From Kosakonia sp. H02 (GTDB lineage: Bacteria; Pseudomonadota; Gammaproteobacteria; Enterobacterales; Enterobacteriaceae): DNA of 64,000 nt. The notes below the pieces were generated by a model. The model did not search any database. It saw only the letters and a list, made by a program, of their open reading frames with translations, and was not told the DNA's origin. Numbering within the stretch: the first letter of the stretch is position 1; the number at the start of each line of letters is the position of its first letter. Positions 1 to 7,782 of the stretch are shown here, one piece after another. Location: the NCBI GenBank assembly GCA_030704225.1, contig CP131915.1, positions 2,542,001-2,606,000 of the forward strand. Direction: 5' to 3'. A program made the position numbers and the translations under genes.

Positions 1-233
1 TTATACTCTTTTGGCGTATCTTTTAATGCCAGTTTTAAAGGGTAACCTTGTTCATAATCGCCGGAGAAACCCTGATCCCAGTTATGCCAATAACCGACCA
101 GTAATTTTTTACCTTCAATGGATGGCATTGTATCCGCATAATCGGTGTTTGCAAAAACATGGCTACTCAAACTCATCATGCCGATTAACGCCAGCGAAGA
201 GCAGATCTTATTCATTTTAAATAGGCTTTTCAT
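1..233 (-). CDS. Secreted chitinase-like protein (GH18 type), N-terminal part only
   Basis: Only the first 77 codons are in the window; the gene runs off the left edge. The product starts with a basic, then hydrophobic segment ending in a SHVFA-type signal peptidase site, so it is exported. The mature start reads ...MPSIEGKKLLVGYWHNWDQGF, which matches the first beta-strand of GH18 chitinases (LLVGYWHNW). An AAGGGA ribosome site lies about 5 bases before the ATG at 233; a second in-frame ATG at 215 is less likely because it would shorten the signal peptide's basic end. The catalytic DxxDxDxE motif is outside the window, so activity on chitin is inferred from the N-terminus only. Confidence 0.7.
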   Translation of the reverse strand, partial: MKSLFKMNKICSSLALIGMMSLSSHVFANTDYADTMPSIEGKKLLVGYWHNWDQGFSGDYEQGYPLKLALKDTPKEY

Positions 234-532
234 TATAATCCCTTAATTACGATGCAATGAGACGTGAACGATAAATATCGTTTGCAGAGTACAAACGTCG
301 GAAAATATATTACCGTTTATTGCATCAATTTCATTAGCCAAATGCTAAGAATAATCTTTTCTTAATGAAGGCAATTGGTAAGCAATAAAGAAACGTCCTG
401 ATTACAACGGCTTTAAATTAGTTCTCTTTAAAGCGCGTACTTTATTAAATCAGGTAATTTTTCTTTATCTATTTTTATAAAATAGCGGGTTAATTGCAGA
501 ATAATTACGGCCCGCAAGCGGGCCGGGCAGTA
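234..532. other. A+T-rich intergenic region with no gene
   Basis: About 300 bases between the chitinase-like gene and the racemase operon's end hold no credible reading frame. An inverted repeat AACGAT-AAAT-ATCGTT lies at 267-282, upstream of the chitinase-like gene, and could be a regulatory site. The right end carries the hairpin listed separately. Confidence 0.6.
507..526 (-). terminator. Hairpin ending the racemase-pepE operon
   Basis: GGCCCG-CAAG-CGGGCC at 509-524 forms a strong G+C stem just after the stop codon of the racemase gene. The run after it on the minus strand (GTAATTATTCT) is A+T-rich but not a clean U tract, so termination efficiency is uncertain. Confidence 0.5.
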
Positions 533-1162
533 TTATGCCAACTGACTGGCAAACAAACCGGCGGCACTGACGGCATCAATGGCGGTTTTGCCTAATTTTG
601 TGCGAATGGCATCGGCCAGGGCGATAGTAGAAAGGCCGGTGCAGGAGAACGCAATGATTTCCGCCCCCTCCCGGTAAAGCATATCGGCGCAGGCCAGCGC
701 GCTGGCTCGTCCCTCTGGCGTGAGGAGATCGGTCGTTTTCGTCACCCCTTCCGGTCGCGCGTAGCGGACATCTTCGCCGAGCAACGCGCGAAACGGTGCA
801 GGCGCGGCGGCGCCAATGCCCATCACCGCCACCGGGCGTTTGAGCATCGCGGCAATGCTGGCGGATGCGCTTCCCGCACTGACGACCGGCACCGAAACCG
901 CAGCACGCAGTTGCGCCAGGCCAGGATCGGCAGCGCAGCTCAGAAACAGCATGCTACAGCCCTGCTCTTGCAACGCTTTGCCCAGCGCCACGATTTTAGG
1001 TATCGCCAGCGCTTCGCTTTGCGCATCAAAAATGCCGTTACGCTGATCCTCAATGCAGCGGCTGATTGACGCAATGCCGTACTCTTGCTGGATCAGCCGC
1101 CCGTGCTCTTGCACAAAATGCGCATCGTCATGGGTTAATACACGAATAATGCCTAACATCAT
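533..1162 (-). CDS. Asp/Glu/hydantoin racemase-family enzyme
   Basis: This 209-residue protein belongs to the two-cysteine, cofactor-independent racemase superfamily (Asp/Glu racemases, hydantoin racemases, maleate isomerase). The two expected catalytic cysteines are visible as LSCAADPG (Cys76) and FSCTGLS (Cys174), about 100 residues apart as is usual. It is the last gene of the operon, starting 6 bases after the pepE stop, with a GAGGGGG ribosome site. Two adjacent ATGs (1162, 1159) could both serve. The family is known to invert amino acids or hydantoins; the true substrate is unknown. Company with PepE and a second racemase-fold protein suggests a chirally mixed amino acid or peptide. Confidence 0.8.
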   Translation of the reverse strand: MMLGIIRVLTHDDAHFVQEHGRLIQQEYGIASISRCIEDQRNGIFDAQSEALAIPKIVALGKALQEQGCSMLFLSCAADPGLAQLRAAVSVPVVSAGSASASIAAMLKRPVAVMGIGAAAPAPFRALLGEDVRYARPEGVTKTTDLLTPEGRASALACADMLYREGAEIIAFSCTGLSTIALADAIRTKLGKTAIDAVSAAGLFASQLA

Positions 1163-1168
1163 GCCCCC

Positions 1169-1861
1169 TCAGTAAAAGCGGTGGTCGGCAGCCAGCGGGA
1201 TCGCCGCTTCATTGGCTTTAAACAGCAATGCCGTTTTCTTGCCGCCCAACTGCGCGTGGCCGTTTTGCACGGAAATCCAGCTCCCTTCCGGTAAGCCGAT
1301 GACTTCAAGCTTCGGATCGACCACCAGCAGTTCGCGGATCCGCTGCTCGCGGGTTTCGCCCTGATGCCCGGCAGGCAGCGCGTTGGTAAAGTGCGGGTTG
1401 ATTTGTAACGGCACCAGATTGAGTGCATCCAGCCCACCCGGATCGACAATCGGCATGTCATTGGTGGTACGAATGGTTGGGCAGGCCAGGTTCGCCCCGG
1501 CGCTCCAGCCAACGTACAGTGCACCATTACTCACCGCCTGGCGGATCGGTTCGATCAAGCCGCGTTCACGGCAGCTCTTCAGCAGATGAAAGGTATTGCC
1601 ACCGCCGATCATCACACTATCCGCAGCGGCAATCGCGGCTGCTGCATCATCAACGGTGTGAATACCGGTGATCGAAAGATCCAGCTCCGCCAGCGCCCGC
1701 CGGACTTTATCGGTGTAGGCATCATAGCTTTGCGTGACGCCCGCAAAAGGGATAAATACCACCTTGCGACGCCCGCCGAGCTGCGCTTTCAGCAGCGGCA
1801 GCGCATAGTGCAGATAATCGCTGCCCGGCAGCACCGAATTACTCAGCAACAACAGGTTCAT
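1169..1861 (-). CDS. pepE: Peptidase E, alpha-aspartyl dipeptidase
   Basis: The 230-residue protein is collinear with enterobacterial PepE (229 residues), a cytoplasmic serine peptidase of family S51 that splits dipeptides with an N-terminal L-aspartate. The nucleophile elbow GWSAGANL places Ser120, with Asp135 (TTNDMP) and His157 (NPHFTN) completing the known triad; GGGNTF and the ETREQRI stretch are also intact. AAGGAG lies upstream of the ATG. In E. coli pepE stands alone between yjbB and rluF; here that place is empty of it (see 49411-49999) and this copy sits in a catabolic operon with a transporter and racemase-type enzymes, so it probably works on an imported compound. Confidence 0.93.
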   Translation of the reverse strand: MNLLLLSNSVLPGSDYLHYALPLLKAQLGGRRKVVFIPFAGVTQSYDAYTDKVRRALAELDLSITGIHTVDDAAAAIAAADSVMIGGGNTFHLLKSCRERGLIEPIRQAVSNGALYVGWSAGANLACPTIRTTNDMPIVDPGGLDALNLVPLQINPHFTNALPAGHQGETREQRIRELLVVDPKLEVIGLPEGSWISVQNGHAQLGGKKTALLFKANEAAIPLAADHRFY

Positions 1862-1873
1862 GTTCGTCTCCTT

Positions 1874-2554
1874 CTAGAGCAGATTGCGCAGCAGATCGGC
1901 CAGCAGCTTATTCGACAGCACCACCGGCAGCGCGACATGGCGCGCACAGATCGCCTGATGCCAGCCGGTGTAACCCATACAGTCGGTCAGGATCACTTCT
2001 GCGCCCTGCGCCTCCAGCGAACGGGCCGCAGCGGCGATTTCTGCTTCGCTGGCCGTGTAAGGCGAGGCCACGGCAAAAACCGGGGTCTGTTTTGCGCCGC
2101 GCCATTTTTCCAGTTCGCTGGCGATTTGGGATTCCAGCGGCACGAGGATCCCGGCGCGGCGCTTGCCGACCAGCGCATTCAGCGTCGGCGGCAGGATCTG
2201 ATCCGGCTCAAGAAGCCAGGCTTTCTGGCTGCGTAAGCCGTGAAACTCACCGGTGCACAGAATGGCGATGATCTCGCAGCCTTGCGCTTCCAGCCAGTCG
2301 ATTTTCTGCTGGAGCGCTTCGCCCACGGCCGGTTTGCCCATGACCACGGCGCGGCCATCGAGCAAACGCGAAGTGAGCAGCGCATCGCCCGGCTGCGGGG
2401 CAAAACGCGCCGCGATTTCTGCATCATCCAGCCCGTCGAGTACCCCGGCATGCAGGCAGCTCACCTGCGCCGGTAATGCCGCCTCAAGGATCGGCGTGAT
2501 GTCGCTGCGCGGTGCCTGGCCGATGGTCAGCGTACCGATTTTGCGGATTGCCAT
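1874..2554 (-). CDS. AroM-family protein (racemase-like fold)
   Basis: The protein (226 residues from the chosen ATG) matches the AroM family by its start KIGTLTIGQAPRSDI. AroM proteins have no established reaction. Two cysteines stand where the Asp/Glu racemase superfamily has its catalytic pair: ILCTGEF (Cys100) and LTDCMGYT (Cys192). So the operon seems to encode two related racemase-fold enzymes. The ATG at 2554 is one base after the TGA of the DUF1177 gene, which argues for translational coupling; a longer reading from 2635 would overlap that gene and adds unrelated residues. E. coli aroM lies elsewhere, near aroL, so this is a paralogous, operon-specific copy. Confidence 0.82.
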   Translation of the reverse strand: MAIRKIGTLTIGQAPRSDITPILEAALPAQVSCLHAGVLDGLDDAEIAARFAPQPGDALLTSRLLDGRAVVMGKPAVGEALQQKIDWLEAQGCEIIAILCTGEFHGLRSQKAWLLEPDQILPPTLNALVGKRRAGILVPLESQIASELEKWRGAKQTPVFAVASPYTASEAEIAAAARSLEAQGAEVILTDCMGYTGWHQAICARHVALPVVLSNKLLADLLRNLL

Positions 2555-2555
2555 T

Positions 2556-3494
2556 TCACACCCCCGGCTGGCGTTTTTGCAGATGCGCCAGCGAGCCATA
2601 CAGAGAGAGCAAACGCTGGTACTCCGCGTTATCAAAGAACTGGCAGGTACCGCGAGTGAACTCTTTCGCCACTTCTACCGCAAATTTGCAGGCCAGCGCG
2701 ATATCCGTTTCGTGGCTCGCGCCGGTGCCACAGCCCGGCACGACGCTGACGGCGGTGATCGCCACACCGACTACCGGAGCCGCAGTGGCAATCGACGGTT
2801 GCAGGATGCTGTTGAGATGGTAAACCCCGTTGCCATAAGGCGTAATGTCCTGGGTGGTAATCGGGAAAGTCACCGGCAATTGACCGGTAGTCATTTCCAT
2901 TACCCGCAACAGATCGTCTGCAACACGCAGGATATAGCCCTCTTTTACCGTCGGCGAAATGGCAAACCCCTTGTGGTTGATGATGCGGTTGCCTTTGGTG
3001 GTATCGATTGAGAGCACCGCATCCATCTCGTCGGAGACTTCCTGCTCGTTCATATCTTCGGTTTCCACCGGCGAATCCATAAAATCGACCGGCTCATGCG
3101 GGCGGGTTGGCGCATCCGGGCAGATATGGGTGGTGACAATCACATCGCCTGGCAACGTGTCGCCCTGGCGCTGCATTTCAGCCAGTTTAAGCGCGCTGGC
3201 AACGGCCGCAACGGCACCGTCAGCATCGGATACCAGGCCAATACGCCCCAGTCGCGCGCCAATACCGCCCAGTCGCCCGACGATGCCAAGCGTCGGCGCT
3301 GTGCCACCACTGCGTTTCCCTTCCGTACCCGGAATCACGATTTTCACGAAGTCGGTGCTGCCTTTCGGGCCGCTTACCGCTTTCACGCTTACCTCAATGT
3401 TGCGATAGCCCGCCAGCAGGGTTTTCACCTTTTCGCCGCTGGCATACGCGCTGTCGAGTAACTCAAAGACCTGTAGTGTTTGTTGTAAGCTCAT
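2556..3494 (-). CDS. DUF1177-family protein, probable hydrolase
   Basis: A 312-residue soluble protein recognised as DUF1177 by its conserved GDVIVTTHICPDAPT and HKGFAISPTVKEGYILRV stretches. No reaction is known for the family. Residues able to bind metal cluster in the middle: His123 (THICP), His133, the acidic run ETEDMNEQEVSDEMD (144-158), Asp164 and His174, with His261 later. This would fit a metal-dependent amidohydrolase or peptidase, but that is inference. It lies between the transporter (24 bases upstream) and the AroM-type gene (1 base downstream), so it is in the core of the operon. The ribosome site (AGAGAA) is weak. Confidence 0.78.
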   Translation of the reverse strand: MSLQQTLQVFELLDSAYASGEKVKTLLAGYRNIEVSVKAVSGPKGSTDFVKIVIPGTEGKRSGGTAPTLGIVGRLGGIGARLGRIGLVSDADGAVAAVASALKLAEMQRQGDTLPGDVIVTTHICPDAPTRPHEPVDFMDSPVETEDMNEQEVSDEMDAVLSIDTTKGNRIINHKGFAISPTVKEGYILRVADDLLRVMEMTTGQLPVTFPITTQDITPYGNGVYHLNSILQPSIATAAPVVGVAITAVSVVPGCGTGASHETDIALACKFAVEVAKEFTRGTCQFFDNAEYQRLLSLYGSLAHLQKRQPGV

Positions 3495-3518
3495 AATATT
3501 TTCTCTGATGTTGCGTGA

Positions 3519-5141
3519 TTACTTTTTGCCGCCCGGCAGGACGGAATTAAAGAAGCTGAACAGGGCGTCCCCGGCGATCAGACCCGCCGCCAGCACCTCG
3601 ATTTTGTTACGCATCGGCTCGCCGCCCGCCCGCAGGACAACGGCGCGAATGGTGATACCAATCATCACCGCCCAGCCTGCAAGCGGGTTATTAATTAACA
3701 GCCCCGTTGCCACCATCACCCCCATCTGGCGACCCGGCCCGCCAAGCAACTGGATGATGGCACCCGGAATGGCCCACATCAGCAGGGATTTAGCGATATC
3801 AAGCGAAACCCCGGCGTTGATGGCGGCGACATAGACTTTCGCCACCGGCGGCACCAGCCCCTGCGAGAAGTAGTCGCGGAAGATAAACAGCACCACCGGC
3901 ATGGCAACGACAAAGGCCAGCATGGCGGCAATCAGCTGTTGGCGGCGGCCTTCCAGTTCGAAACGGCTATGTTCGCCTTTACCGCGCAGGATCCAGCCAG
4001 CTTTCAGGTCGTACCCCATATCGGCAAACGCCGGGCCGGTGGCGGCGGAAAAGCCACACAGCATCGCCAGCGCTTCCGGCGGGAAGCCAATCAAAATACC
4101 GATAAGTAACGTGATGAGCGCCACGGCGAACGCCGGGAACCAGCCAGAGTGCATCGCGGCGAGGCCGACAATCATTTCGTGCAGGAAAGCGGCAAACGCG
4201 GCATACAGCATAAAAGCAATCAGCCACGGTAAAGAGAGATGGGCATACAGGCCGCTGCCAAGGGCGATGAGCGCGGAAAGCACAACAAAGCCGAGCGCAC
4301 CTAAGCGAATGGTTTTGCCAATCTGCTCATTTTGCGCCAGCGGCAGTGCGTCACCGTCGGCGGAAGGTTGTGCTGTCGCTTCAGGCGCCTTTTTGCCAAT
4401 CAGGCGCGCAATCTGGAATAAGGCAACGACGCCCGCGCCCGCCATCACGCCGTGGGGTATATAGAGTTTGTTGATATCAATGCCGAACAGCGATTCGGAA
4501 TAGCCGCGCAGCAGGAAACCGATGCCAAGCATACCGAGCGCCCAGATATTGCCGATAAACGCCGTACCCAGCGCGGCCATCGGAAATTTAAACCATGAGC
4601 CTACCGCGCCAATCACAATGCCGGTGCCGAGCAGCGCCGCCTGTTTGCCGCCCTGATCCCCGGCTTTAATCGACTCCGCCGCCGCAATGCCCGGCGGCCA
4701 TGCGCCTTCTGCCGGAAAAATGCGGGTGTTGAACAAACGATAGAGCAACCAGGCATCAAGCAGCATCGCCAGCGACACGCCGATAAACATCGGCATCACC
4801 ATTTCGTTATGACCAAATAACCACGGAATGGAGATCGGCAGCAGCAGCGAGTTCGCCGCGCCAAAGGTGGCGGCAGACGTCGCGCTCTGCGCCAGGTTCT
4901 GGATATGAATCGATCGAAAACGGGCAAAACACTGAAGCGGAATGCGGGCGATGATCATCGCCGCCATTGCGCCAATGATCGCCGTGTTCGGCGTCACGCC
5001 AAGGGTGGTGAGGAGCTGTACGCCAATAACAGCGCCAAAGATGCTTAATACCAATAGCATTAACAAAGTGGCCGGTGCAAAAGCACGTGGATGGCTCTCG
5101 TGCTTTTCCGGCTGCGTTTCACAAGGGACGGTCTGACTCAC
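3519..5141 (-). CDS. OPT-family membrane transporter
   Basis: A 540-residue inner-membrane protein with about 14 hydrophobic segments, of the oligopeptide transporter (OPT) superfamily that moves peptides, peptide conjugates or metal chelates with protons. Visible OPT marks are NLAQSATSAATFGAANSLLLP near residues 82-102, an FPAEGAWPPG loop, and GGPGRQMGVMVATGLLINNP late in the chain. It opens the metabolic operon, 34 bases after the IclR-type regulator gene, and is the likely importer of the operon's substrate. OPT permeases carrying peptides would fit with PepE downstream. The actual cargo cannot be read from sequence. Confidence 0.85.
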   Translation of the reverse strand: MSQTVPCETQPEKHESHPRAFAPATLLMLLVLSIFGAVIGVQLLTTLGVTPNTAIIGAMAAMIIARIPLQCFARFRSIHIQNLAQSATSAATFGAANSLLLPISIPWLFGHNEMVMPMFIGVSLAMLLDAWLLYRLFNTRIFPAEGAWPPGIAAAESIKAGDQGGKQAALLGTGIVIGAVGSWFKFPMAALGTAFIGNIWALGMLGIGFLLRGYSESLFGIDINKLYIPHGVMAGAGVVALFQIARLIGKKAPEATAQPSADGDALPLAQNEQIGKTIRLGALGFVVLSALIALGSGLYAHLSLPWLIAFMLYAAFAAFLHEMIVGLAAMHSGWFPAFAVALITLLIGILIGFPPEALAMLCGFSAATGPAFADMGYDLKAGWILRGKGEHSRFELEGRRQQLIAAMLAFVVAMPVVLFIFRDYFSQGLVPPVAKVYVAAINAGVSLDIAKSLLMWAIPGAIIQLLGGPGRQMGVMVATGLLINNPLAGWAVMIGITIRAVVLRAGGEPMRNKIEVLAAGLIAGDALFSFFNSVLPGGKK

Positions 5142-5175
5142 GGTTATTCTCCTGGTATTGGCAAAAGGAAAAAAA

Positions 5176-5940
5176 TCAAAGTGGACTGCTCACCTGCGTG
5201 TCGCCGGTTTTCCCGGCGATGGCGATGGCGGCCTCTTTCAGTAATGTCGCTATCCGTTGCAACTCTTCAGGGGTGGCAAGCTGTTGTGGGAAAGAGAGGC
5301 AGAACGCCACGGCTTCATGGGTGGCCGGGTCGCCGACCGCGCAGCTCACGGAAGCCGTATCGGCGACGGATTCGTTAACCGCTGTCGCATAACCCGCGTC
5401 CCGGGTTCGCGCAACAGCGGCAACAAGTTGGCTGACATCCTGTGGGCTACCAGTGAGTTGTGAAACCACCAGCGGGCTGGCGAAGAAATCATGCAATTGG
5501 GTATCGGTAAAACGCGCCAGCAGCGCCCGGCCAGTGGAGGTTCCCCAGGCGGGAGAGCGCGAGCCAGGCCAGGTGACGACCGGTAACGCCTGGCGGCCGT
5601 GGATCACCCGCAGCACCAGGATCTCCTGGTTATCCAGCATCGAGATATAGCCGGTATAACCGGTGCGTTCGCAAAGGCTGCGCAGCGCGGCATCGACGTG
5701 GTCGTTAAGCGTGAGCTGGCGGTTCACCAGGTGCGAGGCCGACATAATTAACGGGCCTGGCAAAAAGGTGCCGTGCACATTGTCTTTTTCGAGATAGCCG
5801 TAAGATTCAAGCTGGCTCATCACACGTGAAGCGGTGCTTTTTGGCATACCAAGCTGCTGAATAACATCGCTGATGCGGATCGCCCCCTGGCGCTCCACCA
5901 TCAATTTCAGGATGCTGGCGGTGGTTTCTAATATGGACAT
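5176..5940 (-). CDS. IclR-family transcription regulator
   Basis: About 254 residues: an N-terminal winged helix-turn-helix (residues 1-60; LGMPKSTASRVMSQLESYGYL is the recognition part) followed by an IclR effector-binding domain (ISMLDNQEILVLRVI ... GTSTGRALLA). The start at 5940 (MSILETTAS) has a GAGACT ribosome site; the ATG at 5952 has none. Its gene heads the OPT-PepE operon on the same strand and faces the ABC importer genes, so it probably controls both units from the region 5941-6316. Effector unknown, presumably the transported compound or a breakdown product. Confidence 0.85.
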   Translation of the reverse strand: MSILETTASILKLMVERQGAIRISDVIQQLGMPKSTASRVMSQLESYGYLEKDNVHGTFLPGPLIMSASHLVNRQLTLNDHVDAALRSLCERTGYTGYISMLDNQEILVLRVIHGRQALPVVTWPGSRSPAWGTSTGRALLARFTDTQLHDFFASPLVVSQLTGSPQDVSQLVAAVARTRDAGYATAVNESVADTASVSCAVGDPATHEAVAFCLSFPQQLATPEELQRIATLLKEAAIAIAGKTGDTQVSSPL

Positions 5941-6316
5941 AGCAAGTCTCATTTAATGGGACTACGGTTTCACTAAATGGAACTGCAAGAAAAATGCCAA
6001 TACGTAATTGACTGAATTGTCTGAATTCGCATCAAAGCGATCATTTTTTACGCACTTTATTGGTGCCCACATTTGGTGCAGTAAAGATTAAAAAACACCC
6101 AAATGGTGCAAAGAGGGGGAATTCGCAGCGTGTGACTTGTAGCGAAAAGGCATGCCTTAGTACATTTCGGCCTAACGTTATGCGGATATATTCGTTTTCG
6201 CGTTGAGCGCAAAGCATATAATCCGCGTTAATACAGCATCAGAATTATTAACTGAGCTAATAATTTTTTCATTCTGCCAGCGCTTTCTGGCAGCATGTTT
6301 TCCCGGAAGGTGCGTA
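5941..6316. promoter_or_regulatory. Divergent control region with repeated AAATGG(T/A) motifs
   Basis: This 376-base A+T-rich stretch separates the IclR-type regulator from the ABC importer. It carries four related words: ATTTAATGGGAC (from 5951), ACTAAATGGAACTGC (from 5972), ACATTTGGTGCAGTAAAG (from 6069) and CCAAATGGTGCAAAG (from 6099). The last two are direct repeats spaced 30 bases apart. They are the most likely operator sites for the regulator encoded next door. Promoters for both directions must lie here, but I cannot place -10/-35 boxes with confidence. Confidence 0.5.
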
Positions 6317-7012
6317 GTGCCAACATGGTTACCCTTAGCGATTGATTCGTTCTGGCCGATGCTATCCGCAGGGCTAAAATTCACCATCCCATTAACGCTT
6401 ATCTCCTTTATTCTCGGGCTGTCGCTCGGGTTTATTGTCGCGCTGTTGCGGTTGTATGGGCCGGCGTTTTTAAAACCGGTCGTCCGGTTTTATGTCTGGC
6501 TGATTCGTGGCACACCTCTGCTGGTACAGTTGTTTTTAATCTTTTACGCGCTGCCCAGCGCCGGGATTACGATTGATGCGTTTCCGGCGGCGGTGATTGG
6601 TTTTACGGTCAATATTGGCGCGTATACCTCGGAAGTGATTCGCGCCACGCTGCTCGCCGTGCCGAAAAGCCAGTGGGAAGCAGCACATTCCATCAGCATG
6701 ACCTGGGCGCAGGCGCTGCGCCGGATAATCCTGCCGCAGGCCGCGCGCATCGCCGTGCCGCCGTTATCCAATACCTTTATCTCACTGGTGAAAGATACCT
6801 CGCTGGCCTCGGTCATTACCGTGCCGGAGATGTTTCTCGCCGCGCAACAAATTGCGGCCACGACTTACGAACCGTTAATTTTGTATAGCGAAGCTGCGGT
6901 GATTTATCTGTTCTTCAGTTCTGTCTTATCTCACTTGCAGGAGAAGCTGGAACGGAAATTTGCGGGCACGACAAGTAAGGAGAAGGTCAGTGATAACGCT
7001 CTCCAGCATTGA
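6317..7012 (+). CDS. Amino acid ABC transporter permease (HisM/TcyL type)
   Basis: A 231-residue inner-membrane permease of the polar amino acid family, with about five membrane segments. The cytoplasmic coupling loop is visible as EAAHSISMTWAQALRRIILPQA, and IRGTPLLVQLFLIFY is the usual early signature. I chose the GTG at 6317 because GGAAGG sits 6 bases before it and the product then has normal family length; a reading from 6203 would add an unrelated tail. It overlaps the ATPase gene by 23 bases. Only one permease gene is present, so it would act as a homodimer as in cystine importers. Confidence 0.88.
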   Translation: MPTWLPLAIDSFWPMLSAGLKFTIPLTLISFILGLSLGFIVALLRLYGPAFLKPVVRFYVWLIRGTPLLVQLFLIFYALPSAGITIDAFPAAVIGFTVNIGAYTSEVIRATLLAVPKSQWEAAHSISMTWAQALRRIILPQAARIAVPPLSNTFISLVKDTSLASVITVPEMFLAAQQIAATTYEPLILYSEAAVIYLFFSSVLSHLQEKLERKFAGTTSKEKVSDNALQH

Positions 7013-7760
7013 TAAACGTTTTGACGACAACCGTGTCCTGCGGGATATCAATTTAACAATTGAAGAAGGCACGGTGACCACGTTAATCGGCCCTTCCGGC
7101 AGCGGTAAAAGCACGCTATTGCGCTGTATTAACCTGCTGGAAATTCCGCAATCGGGTGAATTAACTATCGGTACTGAGCGCATCACGTTTACGCCGAATG
7201 GGCGCATTAAGGGCCATGATATCCGCCGCATTAGCCGCCAGACGGGGATGGTGTTTCAAAACTTTGCGCTGTTTCCGCATATGACCGCTCTCGACAACAT
7301 CACTGAAGGGCTTGTGACGGTGCATAAATGGGATCGCAACCACGCCCGCAAGCGCGGTGAAGCGCTGCTGGAGAAAGTCGGCATGTTGCACAAGCGCCAT
7401 GCGCTGCCCAATACGCTTTCTGGCGGCCAGCAACAGCGTGTGGCGATTGCCCGCGCGCTTGCGCCCTCTCCCGCCGTGTTGTTGTGTGATGAGCCAACCT
7501 CGGCCCTCGACCCGGAGTTGTCCGGCGAAGTGGTGGCGGTCCTGCGCCAACTCGCGCAGGAAGGGACCACCATGATTATGGCCACGCACGATTTGCGCTT
7601 AGCGGCGAATATTGCCAGCCAGGTGGTGTTCCTCGAAGCCGGGGAAATCGTCGAAGCCGGGAGCGCCAGACAACTTTTTTTGGATGCGAAGAAACCCCGG
7701 ACCGCGGAGTTTATCGCCTCTTTAAGCACTGCGCTCCCGGATATCGGGGCGAATCAATAA
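6990..7760 (+). CDS. Amino acid ABC transporter ATP-binding protein
   Basis: A 256-residue ABC ATPase with all motors parts intact: Walker A GPSGSGKST, Q-loop VFQNFALFPH, signature LSGGQQQR, Walker B VLLCDEP and H-loop ATHDL. It drives the permease encoded just upstream and belongs to the GlnQ/TcyN group. The GTG at 6990 follows GGAGAAGG and lies inside the permease's last codons; the upstream TTG at 6960 has no ribosome site. The start is therefore fixed by spacing. Confidence 0.92.
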   Translation: MITLSSIDKRFDDNRVLRDINLTIEEGTVTTLIGPSGSGKSTLLRCINLLEIPQSGELTIGTERITFTPNGRIKGHDIRRISRQTGMVFQNFALFPHMTALDNITEGLVTVHKWDRNHARKRGEALLEKVGMLHKRHALPNTLSGGQQQRVAIARALAPSPAVLLCDEPTSALDPELSGEVVAVLRQLAQEGTTMIMATHDLRLAANIASQVVFLEAGEIVEAGSARQLFLDAKKPRTAEFIASLSTALPDIGANQ

Positions 7761-7782
7761 CACTCATTACGGGGTAACACAC

